A DNA stretch of 14,334 nt from Microbacteriaceae bacterium. GTDB lineage: Bacteria > Actinomycetota > Actinomycetes > Actinomycetales > Microbacteriaceae. Positions 1 to 7,217 of the stretch are shown here, in pieces. The stretch lies in NCBI GenBank assembly GCA_947455385.1, contig CANGNR010000022.1:1-14334 (forward strand), written 5' to 3'. Made by a program: the position numbers and the translations under genes. Under the pieces are notes generated by a model. The model was not told the DNA's origin, ran no database searches, and worked only from the letters and a program-made list of their open reading frames with translations. Every line of letters starts with the position of its first letter. The stretch's first letter is position 1.

Positions 1-120
1 GCCAAGCCCGAGGACTTTCACAGCTGGTTCAACCTCGGTCTGGTCTATGACGCCGCGGGAGACCGGCGCAGAGCCAGGGCGGCGATGCGCAAGGCCCTCA
101 GCTTGGCAAAACGCTCCTAG
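1..120 (+). CDS. C-terminal end of a TPR-like protein (5' end outside window)
   Basis: Frame 1 is open from the first base to a TAG at 118-120 and gives about 39 residues. They read as one tetratricopeptide-type helix pair: a WFNLGLVYDAAGD helix with the usual small and aromatic spacing, then an Arg/Ala-rich second helix (RRARAAMRKALSLAKRS). The pattern W-x2-LG-x3-..-AGD-x-x-x-A fits the TPR consensus, so this is probably the last repeat of a protein-interaction scaffold. The full function cannot be told from so short a piece. Codons are G+C rich like those of the neighbours, which supports real coding. The stop codon lies directly against the stop codon of the convergent DUF4395 gene, with no spacer and no terminator. 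Confidence 0.7.
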   Translation, partial: AKPEDFHSWFNLGLVYDAAGDRRRARAAMRKALSLAKRS

Positions 121-576
121 TTAGCGAATGACGCCGACTCGCTTCAGACCCAGATAAATCTGGCAACCGAGGCAGTAGGCAAACGCCGCGTTCAGGAATG
201 CAGCAATAAACGCCGCACCGGCCGCATAGGCAACGCCATACTCGACACCAGCCAGCTGCAACAAGATCCCAATGGCGGCCACGAACAGGCCGACGGCCTG
301 AGCGAACTGCGGGGGACGTGGGTCCTCGAGTTCCTTGGGTGCGGAAAGCCTCGGACGAACAAACATCTTGAACAGCCAACCGTATGGGTGTCTCGAGTTG
401 CCAAAGATCGCACCGATCGCAAACAGCGCCGTGATGGCAACCAGTAGGCCGAAGGCCGCATCCTGGGTCGTTGCGTCGAGGCCGAGCCAAACGGTGACCA
501 GCAGCAAAAGCGAGGTGATCGCTGCGCCGAAGCGTGGCCCGCGGGGGTCGATTTGGGTTGGGGTTGGCTTGCTCAT
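121..576 (-). CDS. DUF4395 family integral membrane protein with CxxC motif
   Basis: A 151-residue protein. It opens with the DUF4395 hallmark DPRGPRFGAAIT (residues 10-21) and has roughly four hydrophobic segments (about 15-34, 41-58, 92-108 and 112-143). A second family signature, RPPQFAQ, lies near residues 87-93. The last segment ends in a CLGC motif (Cys135, Cys138), the characteristic cysteine pair of the family. The function of DUF4395 is not established. Its start overlaps the stop of the upstream thioredoxin gene by ATGA (573-576), so the two are translationally coupled. Pairing with thioredoxin-like genes is common in actinobacteria, so a membrane thiol-redox role is a reasonable inference, not a demonstrated one. 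The stop codon (TAA, 123-121) abuts the stop of the convergent TPR gene. Confidence 0.85.
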   Translation of the reverse strand: MSKPTPTQIDPRGPRFGAAITSLLLLVTVWLGLDATTQDAAFGLLVAITALFAIGAIFGNSRHPYGWLFKMFVRPRLSAPKELEDPRPPQFAQAVGLFVAAIGILLQLAGVEYGVAYAAGAAFIAAFLNAAFAYCLGCQIYLGLKRVGVIR

Positions 577-1019
577 CGAATCTCCAGACTCTCAAGTGCT
601 TCTTGGATTGCGCCGTGCTTCGGGGTTCCGCCAATGCGGGCCCGCACTCGACCGGCGCCGTCGAGAACTAGTGTGGTCGGGGTCTGCAGCACATTGAAGT
701 GCGCCGCAAGGTCGAGCTTGTCGGTGACGTCTACCTCTAGGTGCAAGACATCCTTGTGCTTGGTTTCGTATTCACCGAGGATGCGGGCCGTCGTGCGGCA
801 CTGGCTGCAAACCTCGCTCGAGAACTGCACAAAAGTTGCGCGCTTGCCAAAGGCCTTCACCGCGGAGCCATCCTTGGTTGCTTCTAACCTGGCAAGCTGA
901 ACCTGCTCGCCCGAGCGCACCCGGTGGGCCTTGCCCGTGTTCACGCGCCAAAAGATGCCGGCAGCGGTCGCGACCAACACCAGAATGGCGAGTGCGATCA
1001 GCTTGGTCTCGAGGGGCAT
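573..1019 (-). CDS. Membrane-anchored thioredoxin family protein
   Basis: 148 residues. An N-terminal hydrophobic helix (about 6-24) is followed by a basic stretch (R25, K30, R33, R35) and then a thioredoxin fold. The strand ATFVQFSSEV leads into the active-site CSQC (Cys71, Cys74), and the cis-proline loop is QTP (Pro114). The usual tryptophan before the first cysteine is replaced by valine, as in many actinobacterial relatives. The basic residues after the helix suggest, by the positive-inside rule, that the thioredoxin domain faces the cytoplasm, although an extracytoplasmic location cannot be excluded. The expected role is disulfide exchange; the substrate is unknown. ATG at 1019 is chosen because a -10 box sits 6 nt upstream (leaderless) and because it gives a clean anchor helix. 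The stop overlaps the start of DUF4395 by 4 bp. Confidence 0.85.
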   Translation of the reverse strand: MPLETKLIALAILVLVATAAGIFWRVNTGKAHRVRSGEQVQLARLEATKDGSAVKAFGKRATFVQFSSEVCSQCRTTARILGEYETKHKDVLHLEVDVTDKLDLAAHFNVLQTPTTLVLDGAGRVRARIGGTPKHGAIQEALESLEIR

Positions 1020-1025
1020 AATCCA

Positions 1026-1053
1026 AGGATATCCAAGCCGCTCGCCCCGTCAT
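1026..1053 (-). promoter_or_regulatory. Leaderless promoter of the thioredoxin-DUF4395 operon
   Basis: Read on the minus strand, ATGACG (1053-1048, 5/6 match to TTGACG) is followed by a 16-nt spacer, the -10 hexamer TATCCT (1031-1026), 6 nt, and the ATG at 1019. There is no Shine-Dalgarno sequence. The expected transcript start is at or next to the ATG. Confidence 0.55.
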
Positions 1054-1080
1054 AAATAGGTTTCCCATTGTTACAGCCGA

Positions 1081-1086
1081 TAGGCT
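1081..1086 (+). promoter_or_regulatory. -10 box of thyX (leaderless)
   Basis: TAGGCT (TANNNT type) ends 6 nt before the GTG start of thyX at 1093. No Shine-Dalgarno sequence and no convincing -35 box are present. The same hexamer at the same distance precedes dapF. Confidence 0.5.
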
Positions 1087-1092
1087 TAGGGC

Positions 1093-1827
1093 GTGTCAGA
1101 AATCGTTTTTAGAAGTGATGTAACCGTCGAACTGGTGCGTTCCAGCGCATCCGACTCCGACGTACTTTTTGCCGCCCGCGTCTCGACCCAGGGCGAGCAG
1201 ACCCTCGAGTCGGCCGCCGCTCAGACCGATGCATCCGAGGATGAAAAGAAGAGCCGCGGCCTCATCAACTACCTCATGCGCGACCGTCACGGCTCGCCAT
1301 TCGAGCACAACTCGATGACCTTCTATGTTCAGGCACCAATCTTTGTGTTCCGCGAGTTCATGCGCCACCGCATCGCCTCGTACAACGAAGAGTCGGGTCG
1401 CTACAAGGAGCTCAACCCGGTCTTCTATGTGCCAGGCGCAGACCGCAACCTGATTCAGGTTGGCAAGGCCGGTCACTACGAGTTCTTGCCAGGCACCGCC
1501 GAGCAGACCGCGCTCGTTGAGCAGGAGACCCGCACCAACTCGACCAAGGCATACGAGTCTTATCAGCGCATGCTCGAGGCCGGTGTCGCCCGCGAGGTCG
1601 CCCGCATCGTGCTGCCGCTCAACATCTATTCGAGCATGTACGTCACCATGAACTCGCGCGCCCTGATGAACTTCTTGAGCCTGCGCACCAAGCGCGAGGG
1701 CACGCACTTTCCGTCGTTCCCTCAGCGCGAGATCGAGATGTGCGCCGAGAAGATGGAAGCCTTCTGGGCAGAGCTGATGCCATACACCTACCAGGCCTTC
1801 AACGAGAACGGTCGCGTGGCCCCGTAG
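1093..1827 (+). CDS. thyX: FAD-dependent thymidylate synthase ThyX
   Basis: 244 residues, normal for the family. ThyX makes dTMP from dUMP using methylenetetrahydrofolate, FAD and NADPH in the cytoplasm, and is unrelated to the ThyA enzyme. The diagnostic ThyX motif RHRxxSxNExSxRY is intact at residues 91-104 (RHRIASYNEESGRY). The preceding HGSPFEHNSMTF block (66-77), which helps bind FAD and substrate, is also present, as is the later FLSLRTK-containing region. The start is GTG at 1093: it gives the right N-terminus and lies 6 nt after a TAGGCT -10 box. It is the first gene of the rightward block. dapA follows after 18 bp but has its own -10 box, so the two need not be strictly co-transcribed. 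The same thyX-dapA-rnj order occurs in mycobacteria. Confidence 0.97.
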   Translation: MSEIVFRSDVTVELVRSSASDSDVLFAARVSTQGEQTLESAAAQTDASEDEKKSRGLINYLMRDRHGSPFEHNSMTFYVQAPIFVFREFMRHRIASYNEESGRYKELNPVFYVPGADRNLIQVGKAGHYEFLPGTAEQTALVEQETRTNSTKAYESYQRMLEAGVAREVARIVLPLNIYSSMYVTMNSRALMNFLSLRTKREGTHFPSFPQREIEMCAEKMEAFWAELMPYTYQAFNENGRVAP

Positions 1828-1832
1828 CCCGC

Positions 1833-1838
1833 TAGTCT
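1833..1838 (+). promoter_or_regulatory. -10 box of dapA (leaderless)
   Basis: TAGTCT lies in the 18-bp thyX-dapA gap and ends 7 nt before the dapA ATG. No Shine-Dalgarno sequence is visible. Initiation here would give a leaderless or nearly leaderless dapA mRNA in addition to any read-through from thyX. Confidence 0.45.
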
Positions 1839-1845
1839 GGAAGTT

Positions 1846-2820
1846 ATGTCTGACAAGAATCTCTTTGGCCAGGTATTAGTCGCGCTCGTAACGCCGATGA
1901 ATGCCGAAGGCGAGGTTGACTGGGATGCCACCGAGCGTCACATCGACTACGTCATCTCGAATGGCGCCGACGGCGTTGTGGTCACCGGAACAACCGGTGA
2001 GACCAGCACCCTGACCGACGCCGAAAAGATCAAGCTCGTTCAGGTCGGCAAGTCGGTTTCGGCCGGTCGCGCGAAGATCATCACCGGCGGTGGCTCCAAC
2101 GAGACCGCCCACGCAATTCAGCTCTACAAGGCCAGCGAGAAGGCCGGCGCAGACGGCGTAATGATCGTCACCCCTTACTACAACAAGCCGACTCAGGCGG
2201 GTGTACTCACCCACTTCAGGCTCATCGCCGATGCCACCGACCTGCCGGTCATCCTCTATGACATCCCTGGTCGCGCGGGCATCCCGATTCAGTTCGAGAC
2301 CATTCTTCGCGCCGCCAAGCACCCAAACATCGTTGCCGTCAAAGACGCCAAGGGCGACCTGGCTCAGGCATCGCGCGTGATGATCGAGACCGGCCTGCTC
2401 TATTTCTCCGGGGATGACTCGAACGTGCTTCCGCACCTTTCGATCGGCGCCACCGGCCTGATCGGTGTGACCGCCAACATCGCGCCGGCCGCCTACCGCG
2501 AGATGGTGGATGCCACCAACCGCAACGACTTTCACCACGCACTGACCGTGCACAACTCGCTCGAGCCTCTGGTTCGCGCCGCCATGACCCATGTGCCAGG
2601 CACGGTCGCGGCCAAGTACATCCTGCACGGCCTCGGCCTCATCGGCAGCCCTCGCGTTCGCCTGCCACTGGTTGGCCCAGAAGAGGCAGAGGCGGCTCGC
2701 ATCGAGGCCGATGTCGACTTGGTGAAGCAGATCACCGGACTCAACTTCGCAAACTTCAGGCCAGACCGCAATGCGGCTGCAGGTGGAGCACTGCCGAAGG
2801 TAGCCGGCACCACCAGATAG
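1846..2820 (+). CDS. dapA: 4-hydroxy-tetrahydrodipicolinate synthase DapA
   Basis: 324 residues, slightly longer than the typical 290-300 owing to the C-terminal tail. DapA condenses pyruvate with aspartate semialdehyde, the first committed step to meso-diaminopimelate and lysine. The (beta/alpha)8 barrel signatures are all present: GTTGE at 48-52 (Thr49), TPYYNKP at 109-115 (Tyr112), LYDIPGR at 137-143 (Tyr138, Arg143) and the Schiff-base lysine Lys166 in VAVKDAKGD. These sit at a constant +5 offset from the E. coli catalytic residues. ATG at 1846 is preceded by a TAGTCT -10 box at 7 nt and not by a ribosome binding site. dapF, a later step of the same pathway, lies at the far end of the window. 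Confidence 0.97.
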   Translation: MSDKNLFGQVLVALVTPMNAEGEVDWDATERHIDYVISNGADGVVVTGTTGETSTLTDAEKIKLVQVGKSVSAGRAKIITGGGSNETAHAIQLYKASEKAGADGVMIVTPYYNKPTQAGVLTHFRLIADATDLPVILYDIPGRAGIPIQFETILRAAKHPNIVAVKDAKGDLAQASRVMIETGLLYFSGDDSNVLPHLSIGATGLIGVTANIAPAAYREMVDATNRNDFHHALTVHNSLEPLVRAAMTHVPGTVAAKYILHGLGLIGSPRVRLPLVGPEEAEAARIEADVDLVKQITGLNFANFRPDRNAAAGGALPKVAGTTR

Positions 2821-2831
2821 ATAGGAACCAC

Positions 2832-4505
2832 ATGGTTCAGACCCTGCCAGAGCCAGCACCGCTCAAGCCCGGGGTTCTTCGCATCATTCCGCTCGGCGGA
2901 ATCGGTGAAATCGGTAGAAACATGACCGTCTTCGAAATCGACGGCAAGTTGCTAGTCGTCGACTGCGGAGTGCTCTTTCCAGAAGAACACCAGCCCGGCG
3001 TCGACGTGATCTTGCCTGACTTCGGCTACATCCGTGATCGACTTCACGACGTAGTTGGAATCGTGCTCACCCACGGACACGAGGACCACATCGGCGGCGT
3101 TCCATACTTGCTTCGCCTAAAGAACGACATTCCGCTGCTCGGCTCGGCGCTCACGCTGGCCTTCGTCGAGGCCAAGCTCAAAGAGCACCGCATCACGCCT
3201 TACACGATGGTCGTCGCCGAGGGTCAGCGCGAGAAGCTCGCTGGCTTCAACCTCGAGTTCGTTGCGGTCAACCACTCGATTCCCGACGCCCTCGCGGTAG
3301 TCATTCGAACCCAGGCCGGCTCGGTGCTGCACACGGGCGACTTCAAGATGGACCAGATTCCCCTGGATGGTCGCCTGACCGACCTGCGCGCCTTTGCGCG
3401 CATCGGCGAGGAGGGGCTCGACCTCTTCATGTGCGACTCGACCAACGCCGACGTGCCGGGCTTCACGCCGCTCGAAAAGGACATCGGCCCGGTCATCGAA
3501 AACGTGATTTCGCGCTCGCAGGGCAAGGTCATTGTGGCCTCGTTCTCTTCGCACGTTCACCGAGTGCAGCAGGTCATCGACGCCGCCTACGCCAACGGCC
3601 GAAAGGTCGCACTCGTTGGTCGCAGCATGGTGCGAAACATGGAGATTGCCACTCAGATGGGGTACTTGAATGTTCCCGCTGGTGCGCTCATCGATCTAAA
3701 GAACGCCGACTCGATTCCAGAAGACCAGATCGTCTACATGTCGACGGGTTCGCAGGGCGAGCCGATGGCGGTGCTCTCGCGCATGGCGCACCTCGAGCAC
3801 AACATCGAGATTGCCGAGGGCGACACCGTCATCCTTGCTTCTTCTCTGATTCCGGGCAATGAGAACGCGGTGTTCCGAGTAATCGACCTGCTGACCAAAC
3901 TCGGCGCCAACGTGGTGCACAAGGGCAACGCTAAGGTGCACGTCTCTGGCCACGCGGCGGCGGGTGAGTTGCTCTACTGCTACAACATCCTCAAGCCGCG
4001 CAATGTCATGCCGGTGCACGGCGAGTATCGCCACCTGATTGCCAACGGCAAGCTGGCCGAGCAGACCGGCGTGCCGGCCGAGCGCGTGCTAATCACCGAG
4101 GATGGCTGGGTCGTCGACCTCGAGAACGGCGTTGCCAACGTGGTTGGCGCTGTCGAATGCGGCCTGCTTTACGTAGATGGCAAGACCGTCGGTAAGATCA
4201 CCGAGGATGATCTCAAGGATCGCCGAGTGCTGGCCGAAGAAGGCTTCATCTCGGTGTTCTGCGTTGTCGACGAGCGCGGTCGCGTGCAGGTTGGGCCAGA
4301 GATTCGTGCGCGCGCTTTCGCCGAAGAGGATCACGTCTTCGACGACGTGAAGCCCCTTATTTCGAAGGCGCTCGCCGAGGCCGCGGGCGAGGGAGTCACC
4401 GACACATACGCCCTGCAGCAGGTCATCCGCCGCACGATTGGCACCTGGGTCAACAAGGCCCACCGTCGTCGTCCGATGATTATCCCCGTAGTGGTTCGCG
4501 GCTAG
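2832..4505 (+). CDS. rnj: Ribonuclease J (metallo-beta-lactamase/beta-CASP exo-endonuclease)
   Basis: 557 residues, typical of RNase J. It degrades and matures mRNA and rRNA by 5'-3' exonucleolytic and endonucleolytic cleavage in the cytoplasm. The zinc-binding motif HGHEDH is at 81-86, followed by His148 (VNHS), His167 and Asp170 (HTGD). The beta-CASP domain occupies the middle, and a conserved histidine (His396) lies in MPVHGEYRHL. The C-terminal RNase J domain follows (about 450-557). ATG at 2832 has an AGGA (2823-2826) 5 nt upstream, a modest Shine-Dalgarno sequence. It lies 11 bp after dapA, so co-transcription is likely. No terminator is visible before ftsK, but ftsK has its own promoter. 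The dapA-rnj linkage is conserved across actinobacteria. Confidence 0.96.
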   Translation: MVQTLPEPAPLKPGVLRIIPLGGIGEIGRNMTVFEIDGKLLVVDCGVLFPEEHQPGVDVILPDFGYIRDRLHDVVGIVLTHGHEDHIGGVPYLLRLKNDIPLLGSALTLAFVEAKLKEHRITPYTMVVAEGQREKLAGFNLEFVAVNHSIPDALAVVIRTQAGSVLHTGDFKMDQIPLDGRLTDLRAFARIGEEGLDLFMCDSTNADVPGFTPLEKDIGPVIENVISRSQGKVIVASFSSHVHRVQQVIDAAYANGRKVALVGRSMVRNMEIATQMGYLNVPAGALIDLKNADSIPEDQIVYMSTGSQGEPMAVLSRMAHLEHNIEIAEGDTVILASSLIPGNENAVFRVIDLLTKLGANVVHKGNAKVHVSGHAAAGELLYCYNILKPRNVMPVHGEYRHLIANGKLAEQTGVPAERVLITEDGWVVDLENGVANVVGAVECGLLYVDGKTVGKITEDDLKDRRVLAEEGFISVFCVVDERGRVQVGPEIRARAFAEEDHVFDDVKPLISKALAEAAGEGVTDTYALQQVIRRTIGTWVNKAHRRRPMIIPVVVRG

Positions 4506-4516
4506 CCTCACGCCAG

Positions 4517-4539
4517 TTGTCGGCTGTTGTTGTTAGTTT
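4517..4539 (+). promoter_or_regulatory. Putative PafBC-type DNA-damage promoter of ftsK
   Basis: TTGTCGGCT (4517-4525), exactly 8 nt, then TAGTTT (4534-4539), followed by the ftsK ATG at 4549. This fits the mycobacterial RecA/LexA-independent damage promoter consensus tTGTCRgtg-N8-TAnnnT in all strongly conserved positions. The -10 box ends 9 nt before the ATG, so the mRNA would be almost leaderless. The clgR promoter in this window has the same architecture. Confidence 0.6.
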
Positions 4540-4548
4540 TGTAGCGGT

Positions 4549-7215
4549 ATGGCCACCCGCAGACCTAGTTCATCTCGCAAGCCCGCCCCAAAGGCCAAGG
4601 CTTCGCCTTCGCGCGCCCGAACCGCTTCTAATCAGCGCTCGCGGCCAACACGCAACGAACCCGTCTATGCGGGCTTCGGCGGCGCACTAGCCAAGTTCTA
4701 CCTGTTCTTTGCCCACGCGGTCGGCGGCGCTGCACGTGCGCTTAGCCCGGAGCGCATCGCCAAAGAAGACAGACGCGATGGCCTGCCTTTCTTCATGTTC
4801 TTGCTCGGCATCGCCGGCGCAGTCTTCACCTGGTTCTTGCCGGCCGACCAGGTCTCGGTGACGCTTACACAGTTCACCTTTGGCATGCTCTTTGGCCAGG
4901 TTGCCAACGCACTGCCGCTGGTGTTCGTGGTGTTTTCGCTCTACCTCATGCGCCACCCGTCGACCACTCGCGACAACGGCCGCATCGGAATCGGGCTGCT
5001 GCTGTTTTTGGCGACCATCGCTGGCTTTTTTCACATCAACAGCAACCATCCAGACCCAGCAGCAGGTGTGCCTGGTCTGGCTGCCGCGGGAGGTTTGTTC
5101 GGCTGGCTTATTTCGGTGCCGTTCTTGAACACGATCACAATCTGGGGTGCCGGCGCTGTGCTATTCGTGCTCTCGTTTGGCTCGCTGCTCATCATGACGA
5201 AGACAGCGCCGACACGAATCTTCGAGCGCCTGAGCGAGCTTTGGCAGTACCTCTTCGGCGAGGGCGCTCAGAGCTCTCCAGACGAAGACGACGAGGATGA
5301 CGTTCCAGACGCATTCGACGGCCACAAAGTGCCGTGGTGGCGCCGCGAGAAGTCCGATGGCGAAGAAGATGAGCCGTATGACACGCCCATCGTCGATTCC
5401 GCCGATTCGCTCGACTCGAGCTCGCTAGACACGCTCTTCGAAAACCCCGTCACCGACGAGGTGCCATCGGTGGATGCGACGGCGGGCGCTGACCCCAACG
5501 CAACGGCACCGGTCAACGTCGTGCCCGCGACAACCGGACCCGTGCCTGCCGTGCCCGGCGGCGCTGACGGTGCGTCGGCTCCTGCGCCAAAGCCCAAGCG
5601 CGCCTATGTGCTGCCGACCCTGAACCTACTTGCGCCGGGCACCCCGCCCAAGGCCAAGACCGCGGCCAACGACGCCACGGTGCAAAACATCTCCAACGTC
5701 TTCAAGGAGTTCGACGTCGACGCCGCGGTCGTTGGTTTCTCGCGCGGCCCGACGGTCACGCGCTACGAGGTAGAGCTAGCACCAGGCGTCAAGGTCGAGG
5801 CCGTCACGCGCCTCTCGAGCAACATTTCGTATGCGGTCGCGAGCAACGAGGTTCGCATCCTGTCGCCGATCCCTGGCAAGTCGCTCATCGGCATCGAGAT
5901 TCCAAACGTCGACCGCGAGACGGTGTCGCTCGGCGACGTCTTGCGATCCTCGGTGGCCACCCAGAGCGCACATCCTCTGACCATCGGCATCGGCAAAGAC
6001 GTCGAAGGTGGCTACGTTGTGGCCAACCTGGCCAAGATGCCGCACCTCTTGGTGGCCGGTGCAACCGGTGCCGGAAAATCCTCGTTCATCAACTCGATGA
6101 TTACCTCGATTTTGATGCGCGCCAAGCCTGCCGAGGTGCGCCTCGTCTTGATCGACCCCAAGCGCGTCGAACTCGCCGCCTATCAAGGCGTGCCGCACCT
6201 GATCACGCCGATCATCACCAACCCCAAGAAGGCCGCAGAGGCGCTGGCCTGGGTCGTCAAAGAGATGGACATGCGCTACGACGACCTCGCGTCGTTCGGC
6301 TTCAAGCATGTGGATGACTTCAACCGCGCCGTGGTTGCCGGCCAGGTTCAGGTGCCCGAGAACAGCAAGCGCGTGCTGCAGCCATACCCATACCTGCTGG
6401 TGGTCGTCGACGAGCTTGCCGACCTCATGATCGTCGCGCCGCGCGACGTCGAAGACTCGATTGTTCGCATCACCCAGCTGGCTCGTGCCGCCGGCATCCA
6501 CCTGGTTCTCGCCACGCAGCGTCCATCCGTGGATGTCGTTACAGGGCTGATCAAGGCCAACGTGCCGAGCCGCATGGCGTTCTCTGTCTCATCGGTCACC
6601 GACTCTCGAGTGATTCTCGACCAGCCGGGTGCCGAAAAACTCATCGGTCAGGGCGACGCCCTGTTCTCGCCCATGGGCACCAACAAGCCGCTGCGCGTTC
6701 AGGGCGCCTGGCTCGCCGAATCCGAACTGCACAAGATTGTCGATCACGTCAAGCAGCAGATGCAGCCCGAGTACCGCGCCGACGTGGCCGAGTCTCAGGC
6801 AGCCAAGCAGATTGACGCAGACATCGGAGACGACCTCGAGGTACTGCTTCAGGCCGCCGAGTTGATCATTAACTCGCAGTTTGGTTCGACCTCGATGCTG
6901 CAGCGCAAACTCCGAGTCGGTTTTGCCAAGGCCGGTCGCCTCATGGACCTGCTCGAGTCCCGCCAAATCGTCGGCCCGTCTGAGGGAGCGAAGGCGCGCG
7001 ACGTGCTGGTTCGCCCAGAAGATCTGCCAACCGTGCTAGCCCAGCTTCGCGGCGAACCAGGTGCCACTCCATCGCGCGCCGTGGTCGAGGCCGCCGACGA
7101 GATCGACAACACAGCCTTTGCCGCCGGCGACCCGGCCGACTTTGTCGCTCGCGCCAGCGACGACGATGACGACGATGGCTCAGAAGACGCCTGGTCATTG
7201 ACCGGAAGAGAGTAA
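4549..7215 (+). CDS. ftsK: DNA translocase FtsK/SpoIIIE
   Basis: 888 residues. FtsK is a septum-anchored, ATP-driven, hexameric DNA pump that clears chromosome termini at division. A basic Ser/Pro/Lys-rich N-terminus (1-40) precedes the hydrophobic membrane domain, with segments at about 80-97, 108-134, 145-162 and 177-217. A low-complexity linker (about 240-355) contains an acidic Asp/Glu cluster at 244-254 and an Ala/Pro-rich stretch. The motor follows: Walker A GATGAGKS at 504-511 (Lys510), Walker B LLVVVDE ending Asp621-Glu622, then LATQRPS. The C-terminal gamma winged helix (STSMLQRKLRVGFAKAGRL) recognises polar DNA sequences. A short Asp-rich tail ends the protein. It is preceded by a PafBC-type promoter, suggesting damage induction. 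pgsA starts 2 bp after the stop. Confidence 0.96.
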   Translation: MATRRPSSSRKPAPKAKASPSRARTASNQRSRPTRNEPVYAGFGGALAKFYLFFAHAVGGAARALSPERIAKEDRRDGLPFFMFLLGIAGAVFTWFLPADQVSVTLTQFTFGMLFGQVANALPLVFVVFSLYLMRHPSTTRDNGRIGIGLLLFLATIAGFFHINSNHPDPAAGVPGLAAAGGLFGWLISVPFLNTITIWGAGAVLFVLSFGSLLIMTKTAPTRIFERLSELWQYLFGEGAQSSPDEDDEDDVPDAFDGHKVPWWRREKSDGEEDEPYDTPIVDSADSLDSSSLDTLFENPVTDEVPSVDATAGADPNATAPVNVVPATTGPVPAVPGGADGASAPAPKPKRAYVLPTLNLLAPGTPPKAKTAANDATVQNISNVFKEFDVDAAVVGFSRGPTVTRYEVELAPGVKVEAVTRLSSNISYAVASNEVRILSPIPGKSLIGIEIPNVDRETVSLGDVLRSSVATQSAHPLTIGIGKDVEGGYVVANLAKMPHLLVAGATGAGKSSFINSMITSILMRAKPAEVRLVLIDPKRVELAAYQGVPHLITPIITNPKKAAEALAWVVKEMDMRYDDLASFGFKHVDDFNRAVVAGQVQVPENSKRVLQPYPYLLVVVDELADLMIVAPRDVEDSIVRITQLARAAGIHLVLATQRPSVDVVTGLIKANVPSRMAFSVSSVTDSRVILDQPGAEKLIGQGDALFSPMGTNKPLRVQGAWLAESELHKIVDHVKQQMQPEYRADVAESQAAKQIDADIGDDLEVLLQAAELIINSQFGSTSMLQRKLRVGFAKAGRLMDLLESRQIVGPSEGAKARDVLVRPEDLPTVLAQLRGEPGATPSRAVVEAADEIDNTAFAAGDPADFVARASDDDDDDGSEDAWSLTGRE

Positions 7216-7217
7216 GA

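Noticed and set aside
715..740. TTGTCGGTG on the plus strand, an exact match to the first block of the PafBC-type promoter
   Set aside because: It lies inside the thioredoxin gene on the opposite strand, and the hexamer at the required spacing is CTCTAG, not TANNNT. No gene starts downstream on that strand. A chance match.
1096..1707. Long antisense open frames opposite thyX, dapA, rnj, ftsK and miaB
   Set aside because: They are shadow frames caused by G+C-rich third codon positions. Their translations show no domain patterns, while the sense frames carry complete catalytic motifs.
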